64,000 bases of DNA, from positions 4,800,001-4,864,000 of the forward strand of contig NZ_CP119968.1 in NCBI RefSeq assembly GCF_032163395.1. Direction: 5' to 3'. The translations under genes and the position numbers were made by a program. Numbering within the stretch: the stretch's first letter is position 1; each line of letters opens with the position of its first letter. The stretch is from Gloeocapsopsis dulcis. GTDB taxonomy: Bacteria; Cyanobacteriota; Cyanobacteriia; Cyanobacteriales; Chroococcidiopsidaceae. Below the pieces are notes generated by a model that ran no database searches, was not told the origin of the DNA, and saw nothing but the letters and a program-made list of their open reading frames with translations. Positions 55,823 through 64,000 of the stretch are shown in pieces.

Positions 55823-57934
55823 TCATTGAGACTGAAACCCTTGACGTTCTAATATCTGTCGTGCTTCTGGGCTTGGAGTATAGTTGTAACCTGCTGTAGC
55901 ATTCTGTGAGTCATCCAAAACTTGAGGCGTGAGTAACACAATCACCTCTTGACGTTGATTAGTCTTGTTGGTTCTTCTAAATAGTGCCCCTAGTAGCGGA
56001 ATATCACCTAAAATGGGAACTTTGCTAACTTGCGCTCGATCTGTTTCCTGAATGATGCCGGAAATAACGAGAGTTTGGCGATCGCGTAACCGAATTTGAC
56101 CTGAAGAAAAGCTTCTGGTACTCAAGAAAGTTACAAGTCCACCATCTCCAGTATCTATTGTGTTAGTTGGTGCAGAAACGCTCGGTGCTACAGACAAATT
56201 CACAAAACCATTGTCATCAATCCGAGTAATTTGAATAGCAAGAGATAAACCTGCTTCTCTGATATCTACTGTTCGTACAGGAATGGCAGGAGCGCCTACA
56301 GTAGGAGAAATAAACTGTACTTGGATACCTCCAGGTACTTCTGTCGTTAAGTTTACTTGTGCTGTTTGTCCTTCTTGTACAGTAAGAGTTGGATCAGTCA
56401 AGATTTTCGCATTGCCATTTTCGACAGAGGTTTCCAACTGAGCTAAAAATCTGCTGGTAAAATTTCGTAACTGGTTGGCATTAAAACCAGCTGGTGAATT
56501 ATTTCTGCCAAAATTAATAACGGCATTGCCTGTATTGTTAAATTGAAAGAAGTTATCACCAAGTCCAAAAGAAAAACTAGTATTAAACAGATTAGCATCT
56601 GATAAATTAACATCAACAATCTTGACGTTGACAGCCACTTGACGGCGACGTGAATCAACTTGAACCAACTGTGCAGTAGCAATCTCCACTTGGCGAGGAG
56701 TGCCGATTAAGCTCACAGAGTTTGTGCGTTCGTCTCCAACTACCTGTAAACCGCGTAACAGTGGAATCGAGTCTTGAAAGTCAATTCGCTGAGTTTCAAC
56801 TCGTGTTTCTGTACTCGTTTGCGTTTGCGTAACAGGTGTTGCCGAACCACCCACAGGAACAGCATTCACGCTAGTGACAACTCTTTCGCGGCTAACTGCG
56901 CTTTCTGCACCCATTGCGACTAAAAAGTTTAAAGCACTGCCTACATTGATTTGATTCAGCCGCAAGCTGCGGACAATGACGTTACGTGCTTCATTTGTCA
57001 GTCTAGGAGCAACAAAAATTGTCCGTCCAGTACGGTTGGCTTGTAGTCCACTGATGCGTAGAACGTAGTTAAAGACGTCTTGTACTGACTCATTTTCAAT
57101 ATCCAAAGAAATTCTTGGTCCATCTTCGCCGCCAGGGGTAGGCTCGGTTTGTGCTTGCTGTGTTCCAGGTGCTGGGGCTGCACTAAATGCGAGGTTAAGA
57201 CCAGCTGCACGAGCAAGGAGAGCCAGTACTTCTCTGACAGGGGCTTCGCGCAATACTAAGCGCGGTACGCGTTCGGCAGTTTCTAAATCAATTGTTGCGG
57301 CAGAGGAATCTACATTAGAAACGGCAATATCGCCTACAGGTGGAGCAACGGCTCGTGGTAAGAAAGGCGGTGGCGTTGGTGTTCCTGGCTGTGGTGTTGG
57401 TGTGCCTTGAATTTGAACATCAGGATTTGGGACAAGAACTCCTGGAGTTTGATTTGCAGGTGTTTGTTGCTGTTGTTGTGGTGCGGGAGTTTGATTTGTA
57501 GGAGGTTGCTGTGCTACAGGGACACCTGATGCAGGGCTAATGCTGAAGGTAATTCCTTGAGCAGTTTTAGCCGCAGGTTGGCTGCTAGGAGCGTTAGTAG
57601 TTCCTGTAACAACTAGCCGGACACTATTTTGGTCAAGCTGAGTCAGGCTGACTGAGCTAATTCCTGGTGCTGGGTTATCTTGCCGAAAACTGTTACCTTG
57701 TGGTGTGCGTAACTGCGTGTTAATGATATCTGCAACCAAGGCGTTACCTCGGCTGCTGGTGAAAATTTGGGGGCGATCGCCTGCGGCAGTCTCTAAGATG
57801 ACATTCAACCCCTGATTTGTCGGATTCAAGCGCACTGCTGTGACTTGTGTTGCTGCTGCCCACACTGGCTGCACTGCTAGCAACGATAACGTTGCTCCAG
57901 CTAATATCACTCCACTACCTGGAAGCTGTCTCAC
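55823..57934 (-). CDS. pilQ: Type IV pilus secretin PilQ
   Basis: A 703-residue outer-membrane secretin. A signal peptide (residues 1-26, ending VWAAA) precedes an AMIN domain (about 30-125) that binds peptidoglycan, a Pro/Gln/Thr linker (145-190), a STN/N0 domain (about 225-300), N1-type domains and the secretin core (about 500-690, VPILGDIPLLGALFRR). GTG 57934 follows AGGAGAG. It is the last gene of pilMNOQ but is separated from pilO by 426 bases. Confidence 0.94.
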   Translation of the reverse strand: MRQLPGSGVILAGATLSLLAVQPVWAAATQVTAVRLNPTNQGLNVILETAAGDRPQIFTSSRGNALVADIINTQLRTPQGNSFRQDNPAPGISSVSLTQLDQNSVRLVVTGTTNAPSSQPAAKTAQGITFSISPASGVPVAQQPPTNQTPAPQQQQQTPANQTPGVLVPNPDVQIQGTPTPQPGTPTPPPFLPRAVAPPVGDIAVSNVDSSAATIDLETAERVPRLVLREAPVREVLALLARAAGLNLAFSAAPAPGTQQAQTEPTPGGEDGPRISLDIENESVQDVFNYVLRISGLQANRTGRTIFVAPRLTNEARNVIVRSLRLNQINVGSALNFLVAMGAESAVSRERVVTSVNAVPVGGSATPVTQTQTSTETRVETQRIDFQDSIPLLRGLQVVGDERTNSVSLIGTPRQVEIATAQLVQVDSRRRQVAVNVKIVDVNLSDANLFNTSFSFGLGDNFFQFNNTGNAVINFGRNNSPAGFNANQLRNFTSRFLAQLETSVENGNAKILTDPTLTVQEGQTAQVNLTTEVPGGIQVQFISPTVGAPAIPVRTVDIREAGLSLAIQITRIDDNGFVNLSVAPSVSAPTNTIDTGDGGLVTFLSTRSFSSGQIRLRDRQTLVISGIIQETDRAQVSKVPILGDIPLLGALFRRTNKTNQRQEVIVLLTPQVLDDSQNATAGYNYTPSPEARQILERQGFQSQ

Positions 57935-58360
57935 TGTTCTCTCCTCAGCCTTTGAATCTGTAGCATTTGCGGCTCAACTATTTGCACTTCAATTTGTGTA
58001 GAAAATGTAATATATTCCTTCTCGGAAAAAGACAGCAAAACTCATATTAAATGAATTAATGATTGCGATCGATAGACTGCTGCAAAGATTATCTGATCAA
58101 TCTTTCAAGATCCAAACTAGTATCAATAATTGCTAAGGTACTAATCATTTTCAGATAGTTTTATACCATAAAATATAAAAAAAACTTAACGCCACTTATC
58201 CTTTGCCTCCAAGAGCAATTTTACCGACAGCACACAATAATTTTATGCATTTAATTTTAATATTTCCGTAAGAATACGGTAACTAAATTTATAACAAGAA
58301 GTTATGCAAAGATTACGCAACAACGTAAACAGAAATTAAAGTGTTGTTTCTAACTTCGAG
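57935..58360. other. Gap inside the pil cluster
   Basis: 426 bases between pilO and pilQ with no ORF of note, AT-rich in the middle (A-tract around 58175-58190). Such a gap is unusual within pilMNOQ and may carry a separate pilQ promoter. I see no clear terminator after pilO. Confidence 0.4.
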
Positions 58361-59116
58361 TTATTGTTGGTCTGGACTACTTGCTGCTGATGCTGCTTCA
58401 GCGGGGCTAGCTGGCATTAATGCCTCTAATTGAAAAGATGTTGTAATGACTGGTCCTCCTGGCTGGATAACACCAGCTTGCTGATCGCCACTTGTTTGTG
58501 CCAATGATGATTGATAATCTTTAACAATTAATAATGGTTGTAACCGCTCAATATTGCGGATGATTGCTTGAGTTTGCTCAAAAGTACCTTCTAGCTCAAT
58601 ATTGACAGCTTGGCGTTTCAGTTTACCATTGACAGCACTCCCTAAACTGCCATCAGAGATAATTTCTGGTGACTGATTGATAGGCACAAATCGCTTGAGT
58701 CTAGCCCTAGGTGAGTTTTGTGGTAGCTGGGCATTACCCGATTCAACAACACGGTTAAGATCCAATAACAAGGTATCTAATGTTCGCTCGTCAGCAAATA
58801 GAGTGAGAACTTGAGCATTTTGCTGTCTTACTTGAGCTAACTCAGCTCGTACTTGTTCGGTTTGTTGGATTGCGAGTTGTTTTTGTGTGACAAGGGCATT
58901 TTTCTCATCTCGACTGGCTTGTAATTCTTGGTGTCTTTGCCAAGTTGGCATCAACAAATTAACAACCAAGTAAACACTTCCTGCTAGCCCCAACAGTGCA
59001 ATGAGCACGCCACTGACGCCAGGAGTGAGGGTAACACCAAATGCTTTGGGATAAATTGGCGCTACAGGTTGAAACTCTATAGTTTCTTCGGGAATAAAGT
59101 CTTCAGTGATCGTCAT
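58361..59116 (-). CDS. pilO: Type IV pilus alignment protein PilO
   Basis: A 251-residue inner-membrane protein: short cytoplasmic N-terminus, one membrane helix (about 33-55), a coiled coil (about 60-105) and a ferredoxin-like periplasmic domain (about 115-225). It pairs with PilN to link PilM to the secretin. Start and stop of pilN and pilO overlap by four bases (ATGA-type). Confidence 0.92.
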   Translation of the reverse strand: MTITEDFIPEETIEFQPVAPIYPKAFGVTLTPGVSGVLIALLGLAGSVYLVVNLLMPTWQRHQELQASRDEKNALVTQKQLAIQQTEQVRAELAQVRQQNAQVLTLFADERTLDTLLLDLNRVVESGNAQLPQNSPRARLKRFVPINQSPEIISDGSLGSAVNGKLKRQAVNIELEGTFEQTQAIIRNIERLQPLLIVKDYQSSLAQTSGDQQAGVIQPGGPVITTSFQLEALMPASPAEAASAASSPDQQ

Positions 59117-59964
59117 TGTTGAATCACACCTTTTTGTTGCAGTGTGCGAATGCGAGTTACTAATCCTAATGTACCCTTGCGCTCTAGTTCTCTTAACAAC
59201 TCAGAAGCTGGAACATCGCTCAGTGTCGATTGAATTGTGTACCTTACCGCTTGAGGAGTTACAACTGCGGGAGTATTTGCTTGCGGTACAGCCACTGTAC
59301 CAGGTTCAGCAAGATCTACTAACTCAGCAGTAACAATTCTAGTATCTGTAGGTTTGAGAAATGCGGATTGTTGCAGTGTCAGCAAGAAATCGTTGACATC
59401 GTTAAAAGATCTAGCCACTCCGGTAATTTCAATACTACCAGTGGGAATTTGAGCAGGTTGCTGGTTCTGCTGTTCAGCATTTTGCTGTTCTTGCTGTTCT
59501 TGCTGTTGATTATTAGGATTATTTGTAGCTTGCGGACTAGGTTGGGGAGTTGCAGCAGCAGTTTGTCGGAGAGTTTCAATTTGTACTGCCTGAGGAATGC
59601 GATCGCGCATATCCTGTAACATTGCCGACCAAGGGCGAATTTGATTAAATACTGTAGCTAAGGCTTGAGTTTCTGTACGAACTTGATTGATTTGCGCTTG
59701 TGTCGTTTGAATTTCTTGTTCTTGAAGTCCCAAGCGACTTAATTCAGCATCAAGTTGAGCATTTTCAGTTTCGAGTTGTCCATTGCGAGTTTGCAGTACC
59801 AACCATGCGCCGCCAATCATGGCGGGCAAAATCACTCCGATCGCGATTCCCAAATATAGTGGTGCAGTCTCACTGCCCAGCATTTTCAGTTTTCTGACAC
59901 TCTTTCCTGTACTTCGTAGGTAATCTGGGCGATCCTGAATAAAGTTAATGTCTAAGCTGTACAT
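59113..59964 (-). CDS. pilN: Type IV pilus alignment protein PilN
   Basis: A 283-residue protein. The N-terminus SLDINFIQDRPDYL binds PilM in this family, then comes a membrane helix (about 38-58), a coiled coil and a periplasmic domain. A low-complexity Gln/Asn/Glu stretch (residues about 140-168) interrupts the fold, a typical cyanobacterial insertion. It overlaps pilO by four bases. Confidence 0.92.
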   Translation of the reverse strand: MYSLDINFIQDRPDYLRSTGKSVRKLKMLGSETAPLYLGIAIGVILPAMIGGAWLVLQTRNGQLETENAQLDAELSRLGLQEQEIQTTQAQINQVRTETQALATVFNQIRPWSAMLQDMRDRIPQAVQIETLRQTAAATPQPSPQATNNPNNQQQEQQEQQNAEQQNQQPAQIPTGSIEITGVARSFNDVNDFLLTLQQSAFLKPTDTRIVTAELVDLAEPGTVAVPQANTPAVVTPQAVRYTIQSTLSDVPASELLRELERKGTLGLVTRIRTLQQKGVIQQ

Positions 59965-60030
59965 AAAATTAAGTACTCATCATGCTTGAAATGTAGTGTA
60001 TGGGCGAGACAGCGCTGATTACGGTATTAA

Positions 60031-61158
60031 TTAAATCTCGCGCATTCCTAAACCGAGAACGATTCCTAATCCTGGTCGTTGTCCAGGCGAAATTTTTTTC
60101 TCGTCAACTTCTAAAGACAAAGCTGCCACAGGATCGATTTGTAGGGTGGGAATATTTACTCGTTGTTGGAAAAACTCATCTAAGTTTACTAATCCTCCAC
60201 CAGGTCCTGCCAAGAGTATTTGAGCAACTTCTAAATTTTCACTTTGACTGAGATAAAAATCGAGCGATCGCCGTAATTCATCAATTAACTCTCCCATCAC
60301 TCGCAGCATTGCTGCAGTACCAGGATCGATAGTATTGATCGCTCCTCCCATTTCATCTGTTGTCGTGCTGGGAATGACCACTGACTGTAGCATAACTTGC
60401 GTGTCTCTAGACACTGGTAAATGCAGTGCCCGCAACAGCGCATTTTGCAAATGAAATGTACCAATCGGGACAGTCCGCGAAAATTGTGGTATTCCATCTA
60501 CAATAATTGCAATTTCTGTGTTGTCAAATTCGATATCAACCAAAACAACGGCTTCCTGCGAAGGAAATTCACGTAATTTCTCGCGAATTGTACGTAACAA
60601 GGCAAAACTATTAATTTCTAAAACATCAACTTGTAGCCCAGCTCGTTGAAATGTATCAATGTAAATATCTGTTACTTCTTTGCGGGTAGCAACGAGTAAA
60701 ATTTGTACCTTCTCAATGCCATCCTCATCCACAAAGTATCCTAGTTTCTGATAATCTACATCCGCTTCTTCACGAGGATAAGGCAAATACAAACCTGCTT
60801 CATGATTTAAGACCATCTCACGTAATTCTTGGTCATCTAACTCAGCAGGTAAGGGAATCAAACGCACTAACGAGTCTCTTCCAGGCACAGCAGTAGCAAC
60901 CCGCTTCGCTTTAATTTTGCTCTGGGCTAAGGCTGATTGGATAATTTCTGCTAGCGCTGGTGAATCAATAATCTGACCATCTTGAAAAATTCCTTCGGGT
61001 ACGGGAACTGAAGAAAACGCTACCAGTCTTATTCCCTGACCTTGTTTACGTAGCTGAGCTATATTAATGCGTTCGGGAGCAAGTTCAATGCCAACTCCCT
61101 TGCTACGTTTTGGTAGTAGTTGGAAGCGGTTAGGTAGTAATTGGAAGCGGTTAAACAC
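60031..61158 (-). CDS. pilM: Type IV pilus assembly protein PilM
   Basis: A 375-residue actin-like ATPase (GIELAPERINIAQL, IVLVDIE-like AVVLVDIEFDNTEIAI, and LLAGPGGGLVNLDEFF). It forms the cytoplasmic ring binding PilN. A GTG start at 61158 is used. The first 20 residues contain the seven-residue direct repeat NRFQLLP twice, from a duplicated 21-base unit, so the true start may be a little downstream. Confidence 0.93.
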   Translation of the reverse strand: MFNRFQLLPNRFQLLPKRSKGVGIELAPERINIAQLRKQGQGIRLVAFSSVPVPEGIFQDGQIIDSPALAEIIQSALAQSKIKAKRVATAVPGRDSLVRLIPLPAELDDQELREMVLNHEAGLYLPYPREEADVDYQKLGYFVDEDGIEKVQILLVATRKEVTDIYIDTFQRAGLQVDVLEINSFALLRTIREKLREFPSQEAVVLVDIEFDNTEIAIIVDGIPQFSRTVPIGTFHLQNALLRALHLPVSRDTQVMLQSVVIPSTTTDEMGGAINTIDPGTAAMLRVMGELIDELRRSLDFYLSQSENLEVAQILLAGPGGGLVNLDEFFQQRVNIPTLQIDPVAALSLEVDEKKISPGQRPGLGIVLGLGMREI

Positions 61159-61276
61159 AGTTTTGCTGGTTGTCTAGAGGGTAAAAAGAAATTACAGTGA
61201 GATACTTAAAAGTGAATGTTTGCTACTTTAGCTTAGAATTGCTTAGCTCATTTAATCAGCAAGTTACATTTGAAAA

Positions 61277-62602
61277 ATGTCAATAGTCCCAGTATTTTCT
61301 AGCAAAATCAGAGGTTGGAAACGCCTCGGTATTTTTGCTTTGTTAGGATTAATCCTGAGTTGGGTTGTTAGTTGTGGTACTAGTAACGTCAATAATAGTA
61401 CCCAGCAATCGGCATCAGGTAACAGCAATGTGGAATTCTGGACAATGCAACTCCAGCCACAATTCACAGATTTCTTTAACAATCTGATCAGTTCTTTTGA
61501 AGCAGAAAACCCTGAAATTAACGTTAATTGGGTAGATGTTCCCTGGTCGGCAATGGAAAGCAAGATCCTGACCTCGATGTCCGCACGGACAGCACCAGAT
61601 GTCGTCAACTTAAACCCCAGTTTTGCTTCCCAGCTGGCAACACGTAATGCTTGGTTAGATTTAGATTCCAAGGTGAGTGCGGATGTTCGCCAAACTTATC
61701 TACCTAATATTTGGAAAGCAAGCACAATCAACGGTAAAAGCTTTGGTCTGCCTTGGTACCTCACAACACGCCTGACAATTTATAACACTGATTTGTTAAA
61801 TCAAGCAGGTGTGAGTCAACCGCCGACAACCTATGCAGAATTAGCAACGGTGGCTCGGCAGGTTAAAGAAAAAACTGGGAAGTACGCCTTTTTCACTACT
61901 TTTGTTCCCGAAGATTCTGCCGAAGTCTTGGAATCTTTTGTGCAAATGGGAGTTAATTTAGTAGATGCGCAAGGCAAAGCCGCGTTTAATACTCCTGAAG
62001 GTAGATCTGTATTTCAGTACTGGGTAGACTTGTATCGCAACGAACTGATTCCACTAGAGGCATTGACTCAAGGACATAGATATGGTATAGAGCAGTATCA
62101 AGCTGGACAAACTGCTTTATTAGCATCAGGTCCAGAATTTTTAAGAACGATCGCCAAAAATGCCCCTGCGATCGCCCAAGTTTCGGCGACTGCACCACAA
62201 ATTACAGGTCCGACTGGTAAGAAAAACGTCGCGGTAATGAACTTAGTCATTCCTAATAATACCGACCAACCTGATGCGGCTTTAAAATTTGCGTTGTACG
62301 TCACAAATAACCAAAATCAGCTTGCCTTTGCCAAAGCTGCTAATGTCTTACCCTCGACCGTAGCAGCGCTCTCAGACGACTACTTTAAGACAGTACCAGC
62401 AGATGCGCCAACAGTTGAAAAAGCCCGCGTTGTCAGTGCGAGTCAATTGCAGCAAGCCGAAGTGTTAGTTCCCGCAATGGAAAACCTCAATGTCCTGCAA
62501 AGAGCAATTTACGACAATCTCCAAGCCGCGATGTTGGGCGAAAAAACTGTAGACCAAGCCGTTGCTGACGCTGCTACTGAGTGGGATCGAAGAGCGAGTT
62601 AG
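61277..62602 (+). CDS. Sugar ABC transporter substrate-binding lipoprotein
   Basis: A 441-residue periplasmic lipoprotein. The N-terminal helix ends in the lipobox WVVSCG, then the extracellular solute-binding family 1 pattern: VEFWTMQLQP, ARTAPDVVNLNPSFASQLA, GLPWYLTTRLTIYNTDLLNQAG. Family members bind maltodextrins, glycerol-3-P or other sugars. No permease or ATPase lies next to it in the window. It is divergent from pilM. Confidence 0.9.
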   Translation: MSIVPVFSSKIRGWKRLGIFALLGLILSWVVSCGTSNVNNSTQQSASGNSNVEFWTMQLQPQFTDFFNNLISSFEAENPEINVNWVDVPWSAMESKILTSMSARTAPDVVNLNPSFASQLATRNAWLDLDSKVSADVRQTYLPNIWKASTINGKSFGLPWYLTTRLTIYNTDLLNQAGVSQPPTTYAELATVARQVKEKTGKYAFFTTFVPEDSAEVLESFVQMGVNLVDAQGKAAFNTPEGRSVFQYWVDLYRNELIPLEALTQGHRYGIEQYQAGQTALLASGPEFLRTIAKNAPAIAQVSATAPQITGPTGKKNVAVMNLVIPNNTDQPDAALKFALYVTNNQNQLAFAKAANVLPSTVAALSDDYFKTVPADAPTVEKARVVSASQLQQAEVLVPAMENLNVLQRAIYDNLQAAMLGEKTVDQAVADAATEWDRRAS

Positions 62603-62620
62603 GGGAGACAGGGGAGCAGA

Positions 62621-62828
62621 GGAGTTTTGAATTTTGAGTTTTGAGTTTTGAGTTGTAGAAGACATTTGTAACATTAGATGTCTTACATGAATCAAAAAAC
62701 TACTCTTGTCATTCTGAACGAAGTGAAGGATCTGGGAAATATTTCGCTTCGCTCAATATGACATATAGAGTATTCGCGCAAGAGGTCTATTCTTAACTTA
62801 AAACTCAAAACTCAAAACTCAAAACTCC
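62621..62828. repeat. Nested inverted repeat (34-bp arms) between convergent genes
   Basis: The arm at 62621-62654 (GGAGTTTTGAATTTTGAG...) and the arm at 62795-62828 (...ACTCAAAACTCC) are inverted copies with about two mismatches in 34. Inside lies a second imperfect palindrome (62707-62763, TGTCATTCTGAACGAAG and CTTCGCTCAATATGACA). The unit fills the gap between the lipoprotein and ssb, whose stop codons face it. Confidence 0.75.
62707..62763. repeat. TGTCATTCTGA-type palindromic repeat
   Basis: A 57-bp imperfect palindrome, TGTCATTCTGAACGAAGTGA...TTCGCTTCGCTCAATATGACA, resembling the GTCATTCTGAGCGAAGCGAA repeats scattered in many bacterial genomes. It lies at the centre of the 34-bp-arm inverted repeat. 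Confidence 0.65.
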
Positions 62829-62848
62829 TAAATCGCTCCTAGTCCCTC

Positions 62849-63382
62849 TTAAAACGGAATATCGTCGATATCCTGATCTTCGCTGGGTGGTAGCGGTGCT
62901 GACGATGGTCTTGTAGGTGGTTCGTAAGTCGCAAAGTCAGCAATAACATCAGTTCTACTAGCTGTAGAAGTTGTCGCAGCAGGAGTACGTGCATCTAAAT
63001 TAGCTTTAGGGGCTTTTTCGGACCGCGTAACAGCATCTGGTGCAGCCTTAGGGTTGGCTTTTGTAGCTGTTGTATCTACAGTTTTATCGACTGCATGAAT
63101 TCGTTGTACTGTTAACTCAGCACGTTTTTCCTTAAATCCCTCAGAGCGCTCAAAAGTATTCATAGTCAAGCGACCTTCTATAATGACGCGATCGCCTTGC
63201 TGATAATGTTGTTCAATCTCTTGTGCCAAGTTACCCCAACCGACAGCTTTTAATGTTGCAGGGGAATCTTCTGCGCGCAAGCCTGGAAATTGAATCAGCA
63301 TTTCTGCTAACGCCATGTTATCAGACGTATAACGCAGTTGTGGCGCTTGTACAATTTCTGCCATCAAAATACAACTATTCAT
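62849..63382 (-). CDS. ssb: Single-stranded DNA-binding protein
   Basis: A 177-residue SSB: OB-fold (residues 1-105, MNSCILMAEIVQAPQLRYT, with WGNLAQEIEQHYQQGDRVIIEGRL), a flexible Ala/Thr/Pro linker and the acidic tip DIDDIPF that recruits repair partners. The N-terminus is of the cyanobacterial 'MNSCILMAE' type, and many strains carry a second shorter SSB. Confidence 0.93.
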   Translation of the reverse strand: MNSCILMAEIVQAPQLRYTSDNMALAEMLIQFPGLRAEDSPATLKAVGWGNLAQEIEQHYQQGDRVIIEGRLTMNTFERSEGFKEKRAELTVQRIHAVDKTVDTTATKANPKAAPDAVTRSEKAPKANLDARTPAATTSTASRTDVIADFATYEPPTRPSSAPLPPSEDQDIDDIPF

Positions 63383-63417
63383 TCGCTTCTCCTATGTGTT
63401 CGCTAAATGAGGGGTCA

Positions 63418-63487
63418 GAAGAGTTATGAGGGGTGAGTTAAGAAAGTTCTTTTAATTCAAAACTCAAAACTCAACACTCATAACTCC
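63418..63487. repeat. Heptad inverted repeat
   Basis: GAGTTATGAGGGGTGAGTTAAG, then an AAGTTCTTTT centre, then AATTCAAAACTCAAAACTCAAC and TCATAACTCC. The outer AGTTATGAG and CTCATAACT arms are exact complements. It lies between ssb and the upstream minus-strand gene. Confidence 0.62.
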
Positions 63488-63497
63488 TAAATCGCTC

Positions 63498-64000
63498 CTA
63501 ACTCACAATTGATTGCTGAGGGCTGTTGCTGTAAGCTTCCACTCCCTGTTGTTCTTCAATAAATGATTGAACGCGGGTGCGGTATTCCCTCAGCAATTCA
63601 TCTACCCAATTACGATCATTACTGTTAGCGAACAAATGTACCACTGGTTCACCCGCATCGGGCAAAATTAGTACCCAACTGTCATCTTCAAAGCGGATTT
63701 TCACACCATCAACCAACTCTAGACTATCCTCTTTGTGTGTTTCCACTAGATAGCGCATCAATGCTCCCTTGACTGTCCAAGGGCAGCGGACAGTGTAGCT
63801 TCTGTGGCATACTTGCGGTAAGTCATCATCGCGAATTGACGCGAGCGATCGCTCTTGCACTGTCAACATCTCAATGACCTTGGCAATACAAAACATCGCA
63901 TCAAATCCTGGATGCAACTGCGGGAAGATAAATCCCATATCCCCACTTCCAGCAAGGACTACATTGGGGTTTACCTCTGGTAATGAAGCTTCCATTAATG
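63498..64000 (-). CDS. Phosphomannomutase-like C-terminus (mannose-1-P guanylyltransferase fusion), 3' part
   Basis: The last about 167 codons of a larger gene that continues past the window edge. VVLAGSGDMGFIFPQLHPGFDAMFCIAKVIEML resembles the phosphohexomutase domain-3 region, and DGVKIRFEDDSWVLILPDAGEPVVHLFAN the C-terminal phosphate-binding domain, with RPS-type loop replaced by PDAGEP. Cyanobacteria carry long fusions of a nucleotidyltransferase with such a domain, annotated as mannose-1-phosphate guanylyltransferase. The catalytic parts are not in view. Confidence 0.8.
   Translation of the reverse strand, partial: LMEASLPEVNPNVVLAGSGDMGFIFPQLHPGFDAMFCIAKVIEMLTVQERSLASIRDDDLPQVCHRSYTVRCPWTVKGALMRYLVETHKEDSLELVDGVKIRFEDDSWVLILPDAGEPVVHLFANSNDRNWVDELLREYRTRVQSFIEEQQGVEAYSNSPQQSIVS

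Overview
The window is a chromosomal stretch of a cyanobacterium. The support is a 31-codon petL for the cytochrome b6f complex, a beta-carboxysomal-type carbonic anhydrase (ccaA), a CRR6-type NDH-1 maturation factor, crtR, a FurC/PerR-type regulator, a DUF3685/Ycf55-like gene, cyanobacterial-style pilMNOQ, and very many copies of the octamer GCGATCGC (HIP1). Gene content and moderate GC fit a unicellular or colonial Chroococcidiopsis/Gloeocapsa-like lineage, but that placement is an inference. I saw no rRNA, tRNA, CRISPR array or prophage.

Layout. Positions 1-4681: a surface-glycan cluster on the plus strand (GT4 fragment, GT2, Wzm-like permease, Wzt-like ATPase, GT2) with stop/start overlaps. 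4783-11050: mostly minus-strand housekeeping genes (aroB, a B12-binding radical SAM enzyme, an SDR enzyme in tandem with hemE, an LD-carboxypeptidase) plus petL on the plus strand. 11100-16306: a small secreted-like ORF, an orphan methyltransferase-like gene, a TSUP permease and phosphoketolase. 16906-29412: glgP, a GT4, an EamA permease, sppA, aroH, an SLC13/ArsB-like permease, crtR, pyk and a SagB/ThcOx-type protein. 29422-31955: two adjacent tnpB-only IS605-family elements, one intact and one decayed. 31951-39755: AI-2E permease, small membrane protein, LCP protein, alpha/beta hydrolase, an unusual ArsR-ClpC-N-domain fusion, agmatinase family, pyrH-frr. 40303-46638: GT2 plus ABC exporter, geranylgeranyl-reductase-family enzyme, ccaA, GT9. 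46660-55490: crr6, a PilB-type ATPase, perR/furC, the DUF3685 protein, a pair of overlapping tiny genes, an atypical flavin disulfide-reductase-like gene overlapping cobD, and HU. 55823-61158: pilQ, pilO, pilN, pilM. 61277-64000: sugar-binding lipoprotein, ssb, and the 3' end of a phosphomannomutase/guanylyltransferase-type gene.

How the genes work together. xfp, glgP and pyk belong to glycogen and central carbon breakdown. pyrH-frr is a translationally overlapping pair. pilMNOQ plus the separate PilB-type ATPase are type IV pilus parts. The glycan genes at both ends and in the middle supply envelope or exopolysaccharide functions.

The most unusual items are: (i) the ArsR DNA-binding domain fused to a ClpC N-domain with no ATPase; (ii) the tnpB pair, whose left- and right-end hairpins differ by compensating base changes and whose second right end supplies the stop codon of the neighbouring permease; (iii) a disulfide-reductase-like protein that has lost its redox cysteines; (iv) an unannotated 59+70-codon overlapping gene pair; and (v) several repeat families, namely a MITE-like element with 10-bp terminal inverted repeats, heptad inverted repeats concentrated between convergent genes, and a nested 34-bp inverted repeat.
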